Source: Desulfobacteraceae bacterium (GTDB lineage: Bacteria > Desulfobacterota > Desulfobacteria > Desulfobacterales > Desulfosalsimonadaceae). Taken from it: a stretch of DNA of 64,000 nt. Shown piece after piece: positions 45,002 through 55,080 of this stretch. Under the pieces are notes generated by a model. That model worked only from the letters and a program-made list of their open reading frames with translations. It was not told the DNA's origin and did no database searches. How positions within the stretch are numbered: the stretch's first letter is position 1; each line of letters begins with the position of its first letter. The DNA lies in the NCBI GenBank assembly GCA_014237465.1, contig JABZFM010000006.1, positions 1 to 64,000 of the forward strand, read 5' to 3'. Made by a program: the position numbers and the translations under genes.

Positions 45002-45772
45002 CTATTTTCGGGATCGTTTCCGCTTATATACTTCTATTGCCTCCCCGACGTCACCGTCAAAGATGATATGCCCTCTCTCGAACACGGTGGCATTATCACA
45101 AAAAGATTCAATGATGGGAGGACTATGAGACACCAGCAGCATGGACATCCCGTTTTTTAAAAGTTCTGATATATGCTCCAGGCATTTCTGCTTGAATGCC
45201 GCGTCCCCCACGCTGATCGCTTCATCAACGATCAAAAGATCCGGCTCCAGGCACGTATAAATGCCAAATGCCAGGCGGGCAAGCATTCCACTGGAATATG
45301 TCCGGACCGGCCGGTCAAAAAACGGACCGACCTCCGCAAAATCAATAATCCGGTCCATCCGGCGGTCAATTGCATCCTTTGAAATATCCATAAGCGCTCC
45401 CAGGACATACGCGTTTTCCCTGCCGGTAAAATCCTGCTTGAACCCGCTGCCCATGGTCATGATGGCACCCACACGACCCCGGATGAAAGCGCTTCCCGAG
45501 GACGGCTTTAACGTACCAACCAGAATCTGAAGCAGGGTACTTTTACCGGCCCCGTTGTGTCCCAGAAGTCCTCTGGCTTCCCCCTGTTTCAGATCAAAAC
45601 TCACATCCTGAAGCGCCCAGAATTTTTCAAAAAAATTTCTGTTGCGCCAAATTTTTTGCTTTATGCGGTCCCACGGACTGTTATAAAGCGGAAACATTTT
45701 GCTGATATGCTGAACAGATACCGTCAGGTCATTATTTTGAAATGACTCAAGGTCCGGAATGTTAGATGACAT
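45002..45772 (-). CDS. wzt: Polysaccharide ABC transporter ATP-binding protein (Wzt/KpsT type)
   Basis: Walker A GHNGAGKST, signature YSSGMLARLAFG and Walker B LLIVDEAISVGD are present, in the order of the O-antigen exporter ATPase family. GFKQDFTGRENAYV is a family block. The protein ends soon after the ATPase core (about 256 residues), so there is no C-terminal carbohydrate-binding domain that would recognise a capped O-antigen. Substrate recognition would lie elsewhere. Its ATG overlaps the end of the permease gene. Confidence 0.92.
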   Translation of the reverse strand: MSSNIPDLESFQNNDLTVSVQHISKMFPLYNSPWDRIKQKIWRNRNFFEKFWALQDVSFDLKQGEARGLLGHNGAGKSTLLQILVGTLKPSSGSAFIRGRVGAIMTMGSGFKQDFTGRENAYVLGALMDISKDAIDRRMDRIIDFAEVGPFFDRPVRTYSSGMLARLAFGIYTCLEPDLLIVDEAISVGDAAFKQKCLEHISELLKNGMSMLLVSHSPPIIESFCDNATVFERGHIIFDGDVGEAIEVYKRKRSRK

Positions 45773-46640
45773 CGGCAAATTCTCTTTTGTAATACATGAA
45801 GACTGCATAGCCCAACATCATAACGCCGATTGACGAAATAAAAGTGATATTCAGCCAGAACCAGTCCGGCGGGTGGCCTTCCATAAACACACGACGGGCA
45901 TTCTCAATAATAGTGGCTAACAAATTCAGTCTTAAAACCCATTCTAATTGATCAGAGAGTGCTTCCGTAAACCGTTTTAAGGGAAAAATGACCGCTGATA
46001 ACAGAAAAAACACTTGTATCAGACTCTGTATCAGATTATTGACATCCCTGTAAAATACACCCAGGGCTGCAATAATCCATGAAATCCCGGCAACAAAAAA
46101 GACCAGTGGCAGATATAATAACGGCAAAAATATTATTGTCCAGCTCACGGATCCGGATTTAAACAATTCCAAAACTATGAGAATACCCATTCCAATCATT
46201 GAATGCACGACAGCGACACCGATTCCGATAAGGGGTATGATTTCAATGGGAAAAGCAATATTCTTAACATAGGTTTTATTGATCCACATTAAACGGGGGG
46301 CCTTGCCAATCGATTCGGCAAAAATGTTAAACAAAATAAACCCGCATAATATCATCATTCCCACCTCAAGGTCGGAATCCAGCCCCCAGACAACTTTTTT
46401 ACCACCCAGCAGCATGGAAAAAATTAACGTAAAAACCGCAAGGCGAACAAGGGGAATAATCCCTGCCCAAAGAATACCCAGCGCCGATCCCCTGTATCGA
46501 TCATTAATCTCCCATAATATCGACTGACCCAGCAACTGACGATACCGAAAAATCTGCTTAACCAGATGACTCGGCGAGAGATACCGCCTGAACGGGATTC
46601 TGTTTTTACTCGATATGACTGTAATATTTTGTGAATTCAT
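45762..46640 (-). CDS. wzm: Polysaccharide ABC transporter permease (Wzm type)
   Basis: The 292-residue ABC-2 type permease has six hydrophobic segments and the family block QSILWEINDRYRGSALGILWAGI near the N-terminus. YRDVNNLIQSLIQVFFLLSAVIFP lies before the last segments. It forms the channel that flips the undecaprenyl-linked glycan across the inner membrane. The ATPase gene follows with an 11-base overlap. Confidence 0.92.
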   Translation of the reverse strand: MNSQNITVISSKNRIPFRRYLSPSHLVKQIFRYRQLLGQSILWEINDRYRGSALGILWAGIIPLVRLAVFTLIFSMLLGGKKVVWGLDSDLEVGMMILCGFILFNIFAESIGKAPRLMWINKTYVKNIAFPIEIIPLIGIGVAVVHSMIGMGILIVLELFKSGSVSWTIIFLPLLYLPLVFFVAGISWIIAALGVFYRDVNNLIQSLIQVFFLLSAVIFPLKRFTEALSDQLEWVLRLNLLATIIENARRVFMEGHPPDWFWLNITFISSIGVMMLGYAVFMYYKREFADVI

Positions 46641-46685
46641 TTCTAAACATACATATATTAATATTAAAATTGCCGCAGATTGCGG

Positions 46686-48524
46686 TTATGGACTGATAAT
46701 CAACCGCATTTGGCTGACAGTTATATCAAGGCCGTTTCTCACACTCATTCGATGCAAATCCTTCTTTTTCTCTGCTCCCTTTTCTCTGAAAGAAACAATG
46801 ATCTCTTTTATGTTATATTTGTTTATTACTTCTTCCAACCGGTCCCCGCTTCCGAATACCGGATATCCATGAATTCTTTTCCCTTTTTTCATTGGATCAT
46901 CATCTATAAACCCGACAAGGGAGAGCCCCATTTCATTATTTGTTTCGATTTCGCGGACCACCATCTGACCACCGATGCCTGCGCCATATATCAGTGCCGG
47001 TTTTCCATGCTGATTTCCCCGGCTGACCCATTCATCCATCAGCCTGAAAAAAAATCGTGAAAATGATATTAAAATCAGCATCACTCCCCCATAAATAATA
47101 AAAACCGCCCGGGAAAAACTTTGAAACCGATAGAGAAACAACAGTGCGAGCATGGCCATGACCGTACCGGCGGTGACTCCTTTAACATACACGGAGATAT
47201 CCCCTAAGCGGGATCCCCACCACAGTCTTTGATATACGCCAAAACTGTATAAACAGAAAATCTGACAGGCAAACATAATGGGCAGGGATTTTAAAAAAAA
47301 ATCAAAATTCGGCCCGATATCACCGCCGAACCGTAACAGATAGGAAGCATAATAAGCAACCGTTATTAATAATAAATCCATCAGAATCGAAGAAAGTGTC
47401 CGCCCATACCCGGCCTCCATCAACACCGGGAGCAATGTACCGTTCCGCTTCTCCGTAGAATCAGGAGCCCGGGAATAGACCTCAACATTGGCCAGATATA
47501 CCCAGAATAACAGTACCAGAATCAGATAAAGGGTGATGATAACAATACTGATCCCCATATCCAGGGGATAAATGCCCAGGGCAAGCAAACCGGAAATGAT
47601 GGCAAAAAGGTATAACACGAGCACTGCTTTTTTTTCTGAAAAACCTATGGCAACCATCCGATGGGACGAATGGTCCCGGCCGCCCTGAAAAATTGACCGG
47701 GCAAACAGCTTTCGCATAAAACTGACAAACGCGGTATCTAAAATCGGTATAAACAGAATCAGGCACGGTATGGCAATAACGGATAGCTGGTTAAAAAGCG
47801 GCACAGCCTGCACATCCGAAGGATTTTCAATCACTGTCAGACACGCCAGCGTAAACCCGATAAACAGGCTGCCGGCATCTCCCATAAAAATGGAAGCGGG
47901 ATTAAAATTATAGAATAAAAACCCCAGCAAACTACCGATGTACGCGGTCAGTATCAGCTGAACCGGACCTGAAAATGTAAGCCCTCCCGGCATAACCGTC
48001 AGCCATAGAAAAAGAAAAAAGCCGGAAATACAGGCAACGCCGGCTGACAGGCCATCCATATTATCCAGAAGATTAAACGCATTGGTGATGCCGACGATCC
48101 AGAATATACTGATTAACAGATTGGCGGTTTTTGATTCAAACCAGTTGAACTGAAACCCGAAAATTACCAGAACGGATGCCACCACCACCTGGCCGATCAG
48201 TTTATACTGCGGATTAATTTCAGAAATGTCATCCAGCAGGCCCAGAAAAAAAATTGCCGTTCCGCCCAGTGCGACCGGTAAAAGGGGTTGGATATAATTT
48301 TGAAACTGAAAAAATACGGCAGATGAAATCAGCCACGCGGCCATCATGCTGACAAAAATGCTGACCCCTCCGAAAAGTCCGGTGGTTTTTTTATGCCAGC
48401 GGTCAACTCTTGGAACGGCAACATAATTATACTTAACGGCAATGTGTCTGACAAGCGGGGTTAAGAGAACAGAACCCCCAAAAGCAATTAAAAAAGCGAC
48501 ACTATAGGCCAAAAGCTGATTCAT
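46686..48524 (-). CDS. WecA-like glycosyl-1-phosphate transferase fused to an epimerase-type membrane/Rossmann module
   Basis: Residues 1-330 match MraY/WecA enzymes: LLDDISEINPQYK, AFNLLDNMDGLSAG, NPASIFMGDAGSLF and the GRDHSSHRM loop. These move a sugar-phosphate from a UDP-sugar to undecaprenyl phosphate, starting the repeat unit. From about 375 four more membrane segments are followed by a Rossmann-like part, LIYGAGIGGQMVVREIE, DDDPMKKGKRIHGYPVFGSG and a short end. This is the N-terminal half of WbpM/CapD-type epimerases but without their SDR catalytic domain. The fusion is unusual; the tail may be structural. Confidence 0.88.
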   Translation of the reverse strand: MNQLLAYSVAFLIAFGGSVLLTPLVRHIAVKYNYVAVPRVDRWHKKTTGLFGGVSIFVSMMAAWLISSAVFFQFQNYIQPLLPVALGGTAIFFLGLLDDISEINPQYKLIGQVVVASVLVIFGFQFNWFESKTANLLISIFWIVGITNAFNLLDNMDGLSAGVACISGFFLFLWLTVMPGGLTFSGPVQLILTAYIGSLLGFLFYNFNPASIFMGDAGSLFIGFTLACLTVIENPSDVQAVPLFNQLSVIAIPCLILFIPILDTAFVSFMRKLFARSIFQGGRDHSSHRMVAIGFSEKKAVLVLYLFAIISGLLALGIYPLDMGISIVIITLYLILVLLFWVYLANVEVYSRAPDSTEKRNGTLLPVLMEAGYGRTLSSILMDLLLITVAYYASYLLRFGGDIGPNFDFFLKSLPIMFACQIFCLYSFGVYQRLWWGSRLGDISVYVKGVTAGTVMAMLALLFLYRFQSFSRAVFIIYGGVMLILISFSRFFFRLMDEWVSRGNQHGKPALIYGAGIGGQMVVREIETNNEMGLSLVGFIDDDPMKKGKRIHGYPVFGSGDRLEEVINKYNIKEIIVSFREKGAEKKKDLHRMSVRNGLDITVSQMRLIISP

Positions 48525-48526
48525 GG

Positions 48527-49495
48527 TTACAGGTAATAATCTATGACACTTTGAACAATCGAATGCAGATCATTACAGGGCTCGTAACCGATCAAATTTC
48601 TTAACTTATTGATATCCGGTGATCGTCTCTGCATATCTTCAAAACCGGGCCCGTAAGCTCTGTCGTAAGTTATCTTCTCGATTTCAGAAGAACTCGCCGT
48701 CATTTTTTTCACCATCAATGCGAGTTCTTTAATAGTGATTTCTTCTTCATTCCCCACATTGATCACCTGCCCCACCGCATTGGGTTCTCCCATTAACTTG
48801 GTCAGTGCTTCCACCACGTCGGAAATATGCGTAAAACTCCTGGACTGGCATCCGTCTCCATAAATAATAATCGGTTTACCGATCAGGGCTTTTTGTACAA
48901 AATTCGGCAGAACCATGCCGTATTGCCCGGTTTGCCGTGGCCCCACCGTATTAAACAGTCTTGCGATAATGACCGGCAACTTTTTTTCTTCATAATAGGC
49001 AAGGGCCAGAAATTCATCAAATGCCTTTGAACAGGCATAAGCCCATCGCCGTTTTGTTGTCGATCCCATTAAACGGTCGGTATCCTCCTTGAGTGGCGGG
49101 GGGTTATTACCGTTCATTATTTTCCCGTAAACCTCGCTGGTGGAAGCAATCAGCACCTTTTTTTTGTACTTGTTGGCAATCGTAAGAACCATCTCGGTTC
49201 CCTTAACATTGGTTTCAAGGGTCTCCACCGGACGATTCATGATCAGTTTGACCCCGACAGCCGCGGCCAGGTGATAAATCTGGTCACATTTTGAAACCAT
49301 TTCATCCATCAGGGTTTCATTTAAAATGGTGTCGACAACCAGTTTGAACCTGCTGTTGTTCTGGTGCTGTTTGACATTTTTGATGCTTCCGGTACTCAGA
49401 TCATCTATCGCAGACACTTCATGGCCGTCTTCAATCAGCCTGTCAGCAAGATGAGAACCGATAAAACCGGCACCGCCTGTAATTAATATTTTCAT
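48527..49495 (-). CDS. NAD-dependent nucleotide-sugar epimerase/dehydratase (SDR)
   Basis: The Rossmann motif GGAGFIGSHLADRL is at residues 7-20. The catalytic YACSK follows RRW near residue 156, with AST/SEVYG before it. At 322 residues it is of the extended SDR type, like GalE or UDP-glucuronate decarboxylase. The product sugar cannot be fixed. It overlaps no gene but sits two bases from the WecA-like gene, so both are in one transcript and may supply the priming sugar. Confidence 0.88.
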   Translation of the reverse strand: MKILITGGAGFIGSHLADRLIEDGHEVSAIDDLSTGSIKNVKQHQNNSRFKLVVDTILNETLMDEMVSKCDQIYHLAAAVGVKLIMNRPVETLETNVKGTEMVLTIANKYKKKVLIASTSEVYGKIMNGNNPPPLKEDTDRLMGSTTKRRWAYACSKAFDEFLALAYYEEKKLPVIIARLFNTVGPRQTGQYGMVLPNFVQKALIGKPIIIYGDGCQSRSFTHISDVVEALTKLMGEPNAVGQVINVGNEEEITIKELALMVKKMTASSSEIEKITYDRAYGPGFEDMQRRSPDINKLRNLIGYEPCNDLHSIVQSVIDYYL

Positions 49496-49567
49496 AAACT
49501 CGACCTTACGACTCTTTTTCTAATTTTTCCAGCTACCTGCTTAAAAATTCCGGCAGCTGCATAATTT

Positions 49568-50566
49568 CTATTTTCTTTTATACCGACGGCGAATGCCATG
49601 AACCGCCAATAAAAAACAAACCCTTGCCCCCAGCCCCATCATAACAATTACTCGCATTATGCCAAATGGAGACCGGTAATATTTACCAAATAAGTAGTAA
49701 GCACTTTTATGAAATTCAATCACCGATTGAATTAAATTCTGCTCACTACTGACACCGGCATAGTGAATGAGAGATGCTTTCGGATAATAAAGAACAGCCC
49801 ATCCTTTTTGTATCATCCGGCGGCACCAGTCCGCATCTTCCCAATACATGAAAAAATGCCGGTCCATTAATCCGACTTCTTCAACTGCCTTTCTTCTGAC
49901 CAGCATACAGGCACCCGAAACCCAGTCAACCGGCATCGGTGTCTTGCCGTCAGACGCTTTATTTAAAATATTCCTGCGTGTGATCCGGTTATTCGGAAAA
50001 AGCCGGGTCAAAATCGCGCTGCGGCCGAACAAAGCCGTTATGGGCGTCGGAAATGACCTGGCAGACCCCTGGACTTCCATATCATGGTCATAAATAGCCG
50101 GCCCGAGAATCCCCACATCATGATTGGACTCCATGTAGCGCAACATTTCATCAAAAAAACCGGCAGTGATAACTGTATCAGGATTCAGCAGCATCAGATA
50201 GGGCGAAGTGCTTATACCGATACACTGGTTGACGGCATTGGCAAACCCCACATTTCGTTGATTAATTATCAAATGGATGCCCGAAAATTGATCCGTAATT
50301 TTTTGAACATTATCTGTTGAGTTATTATCAGCGACAAAAATATTGACCGCTGCATCGTCCAGATCCTGATAAACAGATTCAAGGCACCTGAGCAGACAAT
50401 CCGTACTATTGTAATTTACAATAATGATATCAAGTAAAGATTGATACGCCAAATAATTTTCCTTAAGTTTTGTCCTCTTCCTTATCAAATCAAACTTTAA
50501 CTGTATACCCTGTTTTTTGGGTTTTGCCCGGGAACATATCTTTTTTATCTTCACAGCCCAATACAT
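49568..50566 (-). CDS. Family 2 glycosyltransferase, rhamnosyltransferase-like
   Basis: The GT-A domain starts at LLDIIIVNYNSTDCLLRCL, with VADNNSTD, the DXD-type MLLNPDT and the ARSFPTPITALFGR block. WVSGACMLVRRKAVEEVG and FFMYWEDADWCRRM are typical of the WbbL-like branch. A basic stretch at the N-terminus and a hydrophobic tail point to the inner membrane face. A TTG 15 bases upstream is an alternative start. It probably adds a deoxyhexose. Confidence 0.88.
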   Translation of the reverse strand: MYWAVKIKKICSRAKPKKQGIQLKFDLIRKRTKLKENYLAYQSLLDIIIVNYNSTDCLLRCLESVYQDLDDAAVNIFVADNNSTDNVQKITDQFSGIHLIINQRNVGFANAVNQCIGISTSPYLMLLNPDTVITAGFFDEMLRYMESNHDVGILGPAIYDHDMEVQGSARSFPTPITALFGRSAILTRLFPNNRITRRNILNKASDGKTPMPVDWVSGACMLVRRKAVEEVGLMDRHFFMYWEDADWCRRMIQKGWAVLYYPKASLIHYAGVSSEQNLIQSVIEFHKSAYYLFGKYYRSPFGIMRVIVMMGLGARVCFLLAVHGIRRRYKRK

Positions 50567-50621
50567 TCTGAAAATTTCCAACAGGAGGATTTTCCAGTCA
50601 TCTGTATATGACGATTTTGAT

Positions 50622-51401
50622 TTAATTTATAAAAAACCGTTGTCTAAAATATCTCAAAACAGATAGAAGATCAAAAATTATGCTCTTAGAATGCCCGATA
50701 AAAAAATGCCGGATGATGATCTCTTCCAGATATCCGGTAAAACTGCCGGCCATGGATTTGCCATGACCGCAACGCATAATCACACAATCCAGAAACTGGT
50801 GTTTTACGCCGTTCATGAACAGAAACAAATTTAAATGATAATCCCCGGATATTTTATAAAAATGATGCTGATTTTTTTTCTTAAACCCGCTATATCGATA
50901 GTCCTCAAAAATATCCCGGCGATAAAAAACCCCCTGATGCGGCAGGGTATTCTTATAATATAACAAATTATTAAATCTGCTTTTAATTAATTTCCCATCA
51001 CTTCTAATCACCTTGCCGCATATCAATTGTGTGGCTGCCGCAATTTTGTGTCTTTTAAAAACCTGTTCAAGGGTTTGACGGCTTAAAAAATTATCATCCA
51101 CCCCGGCAAAAAAAAGCCACCTGCCGTTTGCCGCATCGACCCCCTTGTTCATGGCATCATAGATACCCTGATCCGGTTCGGATATCCAGTAATCGATCTC
51201 ATTATTCTTTAATTTTAAAATGTCTACCGTATTGTCCGAAGATCCGCCATCAATAATAATATGTTCAATTTTTGAATACGTTTGCGACTTCACCATTTGG
51301 ATATGGTTTTCCAAAAGATCCTCGCAGTTTAGTACGGGGGTAATAATACTGATCAAAGGGTCTTTTCTAAGATCAGAATCGGATCTTTTACTTAAAGCCA
51401 T
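50622..51401 (-). CDS. Family 2 glycosyltransferase
   Basis: SIITPVLNCEDLLENHI opens the GT-A fold; IIDGGSSDNTVDIL and FFAGVDDNFLSR carry the nucleotide-sugar site (the DXD reads VDD). HQGVFYRRDIF matches the colanic-acid/WcaA-like branch. The 259-residue product has no membrane segment. It is one of several sugar transferases likely acting in turn on the same lipid-linked repeat unit. Confidence 0.88.
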   Translation of the reverse strand: MALSKRSDSDLRKDPLISIITPVLNCEDLLENHIQMVKSQTYSKIEHIIIDGGSSDNTVDILKLKNNEIDYWISEPDQGIYDAMNKGVDAANGRWLFFAGVDDNFLSRQTLEQVFKRHKIAAATQLICGKVIRSDGKLIKSRFNNLLYYKNTLPHQGVFYRRDIFEDYRYSGFKKKNQHHFYKISGDYHLNLFLFMNGVKHQFLDCVIMRCGHGKSMAGSFTGYLEEIIIRHFFIGHSKSIIFDLLSVLRYFRQRFFIN

Positions 51402-51528
51402 TTATTCTCTATACTGTATTTCGTTTTCATCAAAAGAAACGTCTTCTTTTTGGGAATTTCATTTTTTAAAACATCCCATTGCCATATTCGCCGGATATCC
51501 TTTTTTTCCCTGCACACCTTATATTTTT

Positions 51529-53904
51529 CTATTTTGCCTTTGCTTGCTGACCGTTCATGACGATTTCGTGCATACGCATTACTTTTTTCAGGTTGCGATC
51601 GGCAGAATCATCTTCCGGGTTGATCTCCAGCACCTTTTTAAAATGTACAATCGCCTCTTTGACTCTTTTTTGATTGGCATACAAGACGCCCAAATTATTA
51701 TGCGCAATTGTGTTGTCCGGATACAGTTTCAGGGCTGTTTTAAACTGTGTTTCGGCCTCATCCAACCGGTGATTCATCGCCTGAATCATGCCGAGGTTGA
51801 TCAGTGCGTTCACATGATCCGGATCAATTTTCAATACAGCGGTTAAATGTTTTTCAGCCGCATCATGTTTTCCCTGATTGATGGAAACCAGTCCTAAATT
51901 ATAGTGTGCTTCACTGAGTCCGGGCGCAAAGGCAATGGCTTTCAAATAATGTTCTTCAGCCTGTTTCAGATTGCCATTTGCCTTAAAAATATTACCGATT
52001 TGAACATGTGCATCGGCATTGTGCGGATTTTGTTTCAAGGCATCGTAATATTTTCCGATTACCCCATTGTCTTGGCTCTGGCCTGAAACAAGATCCAGCA
52101 TCTTATGGGCCTGGGCATGAGACGGTTGAAGGTCAATGACACGCTCAAAAGATAATCCGGCATCTTCCAACTTTCCCGTATCATAATAAATCAAACCCAG
52201 ATTATAATGGGCTATCACATCATTCGGGTATAATTGAACTACTTTTTTCAAATACTCAACTGCTTGCCGGGTCTTTCCCTGGGCCTTCAGCGTACTGCCA
52301 AGACGAAAAAGGGTGGTCGGGTGGTTCGGAGCTATCTTCAGTGCATCCCGATGCACCGCTTCAGCCTCCTGATAGTTTCCCTGCTGGAAAAGTGCATACC
52401 CCAGATTATTTTTTACGCTTATATCACCCGGGTCTATATCAAGGGCCTGCTTAAATCGAATTACTGCAGCTTCCAAATTTCCGTTCTCAGCATATGCTTT
52501 ACCAAGACCGCTATATGCCCGAGGCTTATTCGGGGATTTTTTGACACAATCTTCCCAAAACGTGATTTCATCGCGCCAGACATTGTTTCTCTGATATGTC
52601 CAGAATGAGAGCGATGAAATAATCATACACAAGACCAACGCTGAAACCATGTGATGGTTTATAAATTGAAAGACATAATAAACAAAAATAAAAGACAGCA
52701 TGGTAAACGGCAAATACGTCCGGTGTTCAAATATTATCTCCAAACCAATTATTGAGGATTCAATCACAAGCGTACCAAAAAACCAGAGGATGCCAAATGA
52801 TAGCAATCGATGACGCTTTGCCGCCCAAATGGCAAATACAATCAAGCCCAAAATAGACAGAAACGAAAACAAGGTGCTAAACGGGTCCACCATTGAAAAC
52901 GACAGGGGATAATCATGTTCCAGATTCAGCCGCTCCGGAAAAGGGAAACAGAACAAACTGATATAATAGATTACCACTCTGAACTCTGTCATCATCCTTT
53001 GGTATAAATTAAAGTCACGACGATCATAACCTGACAAAATTCTTTCGACAGGATCTCCTCCCATAAATAAGAGCGCAAGTATGACAAATAAAAATACAAT
53101 CCCCAGAATCCACAACGTCCATTTCCCGGACCAGATATTTCGTAAATCCTGGAAAAAAAACCATTCATACAAAAGAATCAAAACCGGCAGGGTGGCTGAA
53201 ATTTCCTTGCAGGCCAGGGCAAGTCCGCCGGAAACGAAACATCCGGCAAAATACCCCCATGCAAAAATATTTGTTTTTGATGGGGGACGGTTTGGTTGCT
53301 GCATTGCCCGTTGCGCTATCCGGCCTTTGATATAAAGCAAAAAAGAAAGAACATAAAACATAACCGCCATGCTGGTCATCCGCTGCACCACATATGTAAC
53401 GGATCCCGTATGCAAGGGGTGAACAAGCCACAACAATGTTGAAAAATATGCAATAAAAAAAAATCGGTTTCCCTGATTTACCGATAAATGGTTACACTGA
53501 GCATAAACATGCAATGTGCTTTTAAAAAAGAAAATCAGAAGTAAGCCGGTAATCAAATGAATGATTATATTTACAAGATGGTATCCCAACAGATCATATT
53601 GATGAAAATAATAATTGACGGCAAAACTGAAATTGGCCAGCGGACGATTTCCCGAAGGGCATTTCAACAAATTTTGTATGGTACTGAATGAAAAATCAGT
53701 GATGCGGATAAAGGAATTGGTATAAATATTATGAAGATCGTCAAGGACAAACGGTGAATTCAATGTGTTTGAATAAATTGAAAACCCGATAACAATCAAT
53801 ATTAAAACCGGCACCACTGCAAAATATGCGGGAACCGCAGAGCCCTGTTTCATTACGTCTGAGCGTTCAAATTCAGGAGTATTGATTTGGGATTTATTCA
53901 GCAA
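51529..53904 (-). CDS. TMTC-like polytopic membrane protein with C-terminal TPR array
   Basis: About eleven hydrophobic segments fill residues 20-460. The NSPFVLDDLHNIYTN loop near the N-terminus is typical of the GT-C/DUF1736-type O-mannosyltransferases (TMTC), with the aspartates of the catalytic loop. The remaining residues form at least nine tetratricopeptide repeats (NKPRAYSGLGKAYAENGNLE and so on). It would transfer a sugar from a polyprenyl carrier to proteins or polymers in the periplasm; the enzyme role is inferred. TTG is used as start with GAGGA just upstream. Confidence 0.82.
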   Translation of the reverse strand: MLNKSQINTPEFERSDVMKQGSAVPAYFAVVPVLILIVIGFSIYSNTLNSPFVLDDLHNIYTNSFIRITDFSFSTIQNLLKCPSGNRPLANFSFAVNYYFHQYDLLGYHLVNIIIHLITGLLLIFFFKSTLHVYAQCNHLSVNQGNRFFFIAYFSTLLWLVHPLHTGSVTYVVQRMTSMAVMFYVLSFLLYIKGRIAQRAMQQPNRPPSKTNIFAWGYFAGCFVSGGLALACKEISATLPVLILLYEWFFFQDLRNIWSGKWTLWILGIVFLFVILALLFMGGDPVERILSGYDRRDFNLYQRMMTEFRVVIYYISLFCFPFPERLNLEHDYPLSFSMVDPFSTLFSFLSILGLIVFAIWAAKRHRLLSFGILWFFGTLVIESSIIGLEIIFEHRTYLPFTMLSFIFVYYVFQFINHHMVSALVLCMIISSLSFWTYQRNNVWRDEITFWEDCVKKSPNKPRAYSGLGKAYAENGNLEAAVIRFKQALDIDPGDISVKNNLGYALFQQGNYQEAEAVHRDALKIAPNHPTTLFRLGSTLKAQGKTRQAVEYLKKVVQLYPNDVIAHYNLGLIYYDTGKLEDAGLSFERVIDLQPSHAQAHKMLDLVSGQSQDNGVIGKYYDALKQNPHNADAHVQIGNIFKANGNLKQAEEHYLKAIAFAPGLSEAHYNLGLVSINQGKHDAAEKHLTAVLKIDPDHVNALINLGMIQAMNHRLDEAETQFKTALKLYPDNTIAHNNLGVLYANQKRVKEAIVHFKKVLEINPEDDSADRNLKKVMRMHEIVMNGQQAKAK

Positions 53905-53911
53905 GGGTTCC

Positions 53912-55045
53912 TCAATAGTTCAAATTGTCATCAGGGGAGTTGGCATCCGCAAACGAAAAATCAGTTAACTCCCATTTATTTTTTTCCGGACATTTAATAC
54001 GAATTTCCAGATACGGTTCGCTAATCTTCGGCACTGGTATTTGCAGTCTCCCATTGACAGCATAATAGGACTTATTCAAAACAGAATTTATCTTGATCTG
54101 ATAGTGAACGTCTTCAGGAGTCACCTGAAGTACAAAAGATGCTGATTTCCGATCTGAATACCATGGCAGCTGAATCAGGCATTGACCGTCTATTTCAGAC
54201 TGCCAGGGATAAAACCCGTAAAGTGTATTTTGTGTTTGTTTAAATACTCTCTTTTTTACTTTCCGCATCCACTCCAGTGCGTTAAAAATCAATCTTTCCC
54301 CGGCGGATTTATCCTTCTTAAAAGACAAATCAAACCGGTAAAACCCCAGCCATGAAATGGGGAGAACCCGCTTACCGTATCTTTTTCCGATTCTCCATAT
54401 TTCATGATATCGCTGTTTATCACCGCTGAGTGTCTTTGTTTCAGGATAATATCGAACTGCCGCCAGTACATCATGCAAATATTTGAACCTTGCCCCGGTT
54501 GCGGCCAGGCGGCACCACAGGTCCCAGTCCATTGTATATTTCAATGCAGGATTTATGCCACCTGCAGCATTATACGCAAAACGACGAACAAAACACGCCG
54601 GCTGACAGATAAAACAGGAAAGCGGAAGTAATTTGGGGTTAAATTCCCCGATTGCGGGGAAATACGATATAAACGCGCCGTCCGGCTTAACATGAATCGC
54701 ATCGCCATATATGACATCGATTTCAGGATGTTTTTCAAAAACAGAAGCAACCTTATCCAGTGCGCCGGGAAAATAGTAATCATCCGCATTGAGCCAGGAA
54801 ATAATATCTCCTGTGATCATTTCATTGCCGTCTGCGATCGCACGGGCCTGACCGCCATCCGGCCCGGAGCGCACACAGGAAATGATATCGTTATATTTTT
54901 GAATCACCTGATCAAACTGATCGGTTGAACCGCCATCCATAACCGCCAGATCAAACGGCACGGACTGATGTCTCAGACTTTCAAATGCGTCTGGCAGAAA
55001 GCGGCTCTGGTTTAAATTGGGAATGACGATGGCAAACTGCAACAT
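53912..55045 (-). CDS. Family 2 glycosyltransferase with C-terminal extension
   Basis: FAIVIPNLNQSRFLPDAF begins the GT-A domain; VMDGGSTDQFD and SWLNADDYYFPGAL hold the DXD-like site. CFVRRFAYNAAGGINP and YTMDWDLWCRLA are seen as in O-antigen GT2 enzymes. Residues after about 270 are a separate beta-rich segment with no catalytic motif. It starts seven bases upstream of the TMTC-like gene, with a repeat element on its own 5' side. Confidence 0.88.
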   Translation of the reverse strand: MLQFAIVIPNLNQSRFLPDAFESLRHQSVPFDLAVMDGGSTDQFDQVIQKYNDIISCVRSGPDGGQARAIADGNEMITGDIISWLNADDYYFPGALDKVASVFEKHPEIDVIYGDAIHVKPDGAFISYFPAIGEFNPKLLPLSCFICQPACFVRRFAYNAAGGINPALKYTMDWDLWCRLAATGARFKYLHDVLAAVRYYPETKTLSGDKQRYHEIWRIGKRYGKRVLPISWLGFYRFDLSFKKDKSAGERLIFNALEWMRKVKKRVFKQTQNTLYGFYPWQSEIDGQCLIQLPWYSDRKSASFVLQVTPEDVHYQIKINSVLNKSYYAVNGRLQIPVPKISEPYLEIRIKCPEKNKWELTDFSFADANSPDDNLNY

Positions 55046-55080
55046 GATAAATATAAATTAATCGGGTATTTAATACACCT

